A DNA stretch of 63,687 bases, from the NCBI GenBank assembly GCA_015057405.1, contig SVEK01000015.1:1-63687 (forward strand), in the 5' to 3' direction. The notes beneath the pieces are model-generated. The model did not search any database and was not told the DNA's origin. It worked only from the letters and a program-made list of their open reading frames with translations. This stretch comes from Lachnospiraceae bacterium. Its GTDB lineage: Bacteria; Bacillota; Clostridia; Lachnospirales; Lachnospiraceae. Position numbers and translations under genes: made by a program. Positions 63,202-63,687 of the stretch are shown here, one piece after another (within the stretch, counting starts at the first letter, position 1; every line of letters starts with the position of its first letter).

Positions 63202-63414
63202 ATGAATAAAGTAGATAAAAGTATGATAATTGGTGATATATTACGCGGAGATGCTACTATAGCTCCGATTCTTATGGCAGCAGGTATGCATTGTATAGGA
63301 TGTCCTTCTGCTCAGGGAGAGAGTCTTGAACAGGCAGCAATGGTTCACGGGCTTGATGCAGATCAGCTTGTAGCAAGAATTAATGATTATCTTGCAGTTA
63401 AGGAACAGAAATAA
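63202..63414 (+). CDS. DUF1858 (ScdA N-terminal-like) redox protein
   Basis: 70 residues, ATG after GGAGGTG. The DUF1858 pattern is present: [20 protein letters not shown], then [19 protein letters not shown]. The C-x2-C motif at residues 31-34 and a short helical bundle are characteristic. Such domains stand alone or before hybrid-cluster and ScdA/YtfE di-iron proteins and are thought to act in redox or nitrosative-stress handling; the precise role is unknown. Confidence 0.9.
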   Translation: MNKVDKSMIIGDILRGDATIAPILMAAGMHCIGCPSAQGESLEQAAMVHGLDADQLVARINDYLAVKEQK

Positions 63415-63520
63415 TTATTGTTGCATGAGTTGAAGAGAATAAAAATAGCATCACATTTCTTTGCGTACTAATGGCTACGATTTCTAAGATTGTGAATACT
63501 TGTTGTTTTTGTTTAGTTAC

Positions 63521-63554
63521 GAACCTCACCGTCATTGGTATGAGGTTCTTTTTT
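63521..63554 (+). terminator. Rho-independent terminator
   Basis: GAACCTCA (63521-63528) pairs with TGAGGTTC (63541-63548), followed by TTTTTT. It ends the DUF1858 transcript. The rest of the right margin (63555-63687) holds a small GTGTC-AAAA-GACAC hairpin near 63572 and the promoter below. Confidence 0.85.
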
Positions 63555-63637
63555 ATTATATAGGGTTAGGGTGTCAAAAGACACATTTATAAATATCTGA
63601 TTTTTGTTTGTACCTTGAAAATTTAACACGAATTGAG

Positions 63638-63665
63638 TTAAGGATTTGCTTTAGATCTATATAAT
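63638..63665 (+). promoter_or_regulatory. Candidate promoter at the right edge
   Basis: TTAAGG (63638-63643), 16 nt, TATAAT (63660-63665). It would drive a gene beyond the window; no start codon for it is supported inside. Confidence 0.35.
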
Positions 63666-63687
63666 GGTGATTATGTAGATGGCGTTC

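Noticed and set aside
63560..63687. Start of an rRNA operon at the right edge
   Set aside because: A TACCTTGAAAATTTAACAC string resembles rRNA spacers, but no 16S or 23S sequence is visible in the window.

Overview
The window looks like a chromosome segment of a motile, low-G+C, monoderm Clostridia bacterium, most likely a Lachnospiraceae plant-fibre degrader (Butyrivibrio, Roseburia or Lachnospira type). This rests on AddAB recombination, A/T-rich wobble positions, strong AGGAGG ribosome sites, GTG/TTG starts, a Lachnospiraceae-type flagellin, a secretin-less Tad pilus locus, an Rpn-like nuclease family common in Lachnospiraceae, and several cytoplasmic and secreted glycan enzymes. No rRNA, tRNA, CRISPR array or intact transposon was seen. 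Species is not assigned.

Layout. 1-505: minus-strand partial gene cut by the window edge, resembling domains of polyvalent mobile-element proteins. 0.66-5.7 kb: secreted beta-helix protein with a basic Ig-like N-terminus, then a type-B carboxylesterase. 6.2-7.1 kb: Rpn/PD-(D/E)XK-like protein. 7.2-11.4 kb: BMP/nucleoside-type ABC transporter (ATPase and two permeases, no binding protein) followed by xanthine phosphoribosyltransferase, a purine uptake and salvage unit. 11.5-19.6 kb: addB-addA-ylmH, overlapping. 19.7-23.6 kb: GH43-type glycosidase and a LacI-type sugar-sensor/GGDEF fusion. 23.7-26.3 kb: pta, cysteine synthase and a small SecB-like protein. 26.3-28.6 kb: palindromic repeat cluster and a secreted Ig-like/transglutaminase protein. 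28.7-34.1 kb: two chemoreceptors flanking a receptor that consists only of the sensor domain. 34.4-36.5 kb: GH36 alpha-galactosidase. 36.8-42.4 kb: large FliK-like protein, flagellin, a 46-nt tandem repeat array, FliS. 42.5-44.2 kb: malQ converging on a DUF2508 gene.

44.4-53.9 kb is a Tad (Flp) pilus locus: prepilin peptidase, TadZ-like protein without a P-loop, TadA ATPase, a fused TadB-TadC platform protein, a 57-residue Flp pilin, a DUF5702-like protein, a TadE-like protein with a Cys-rich tail, a second prepilin peptidase, a second TadE-like protein and a membrane protein with a 12-residue repeat. The locus is interrupted by a 28-bp-arm inverted repeat and another 46-nt tandem array. 53.9-63.7 kb is mostly housekeeping: RACo-like corrinoid-protein activator (minus), rhomboid protease, flavodoxin-fold/SCP2 fusion, HIT protein, murG, an unknown membrane protein, pgi, a 55-residue 2[4Fe-4S] ferredoxin (minus), a MATE transporter and a DUF1858 protein.

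Themes: plant polysaccharide and oligosaccharide use (beta-helix protein, esterase, GH43, GH36, malQ), a sugar-to-c-di-GMP link, chemotaxis and motility, surface adhesion by Tad pili, and an unusually high number of short tandem duplications in intergenic spacers. Functional names come from reading motifs by eye; no database search was run.
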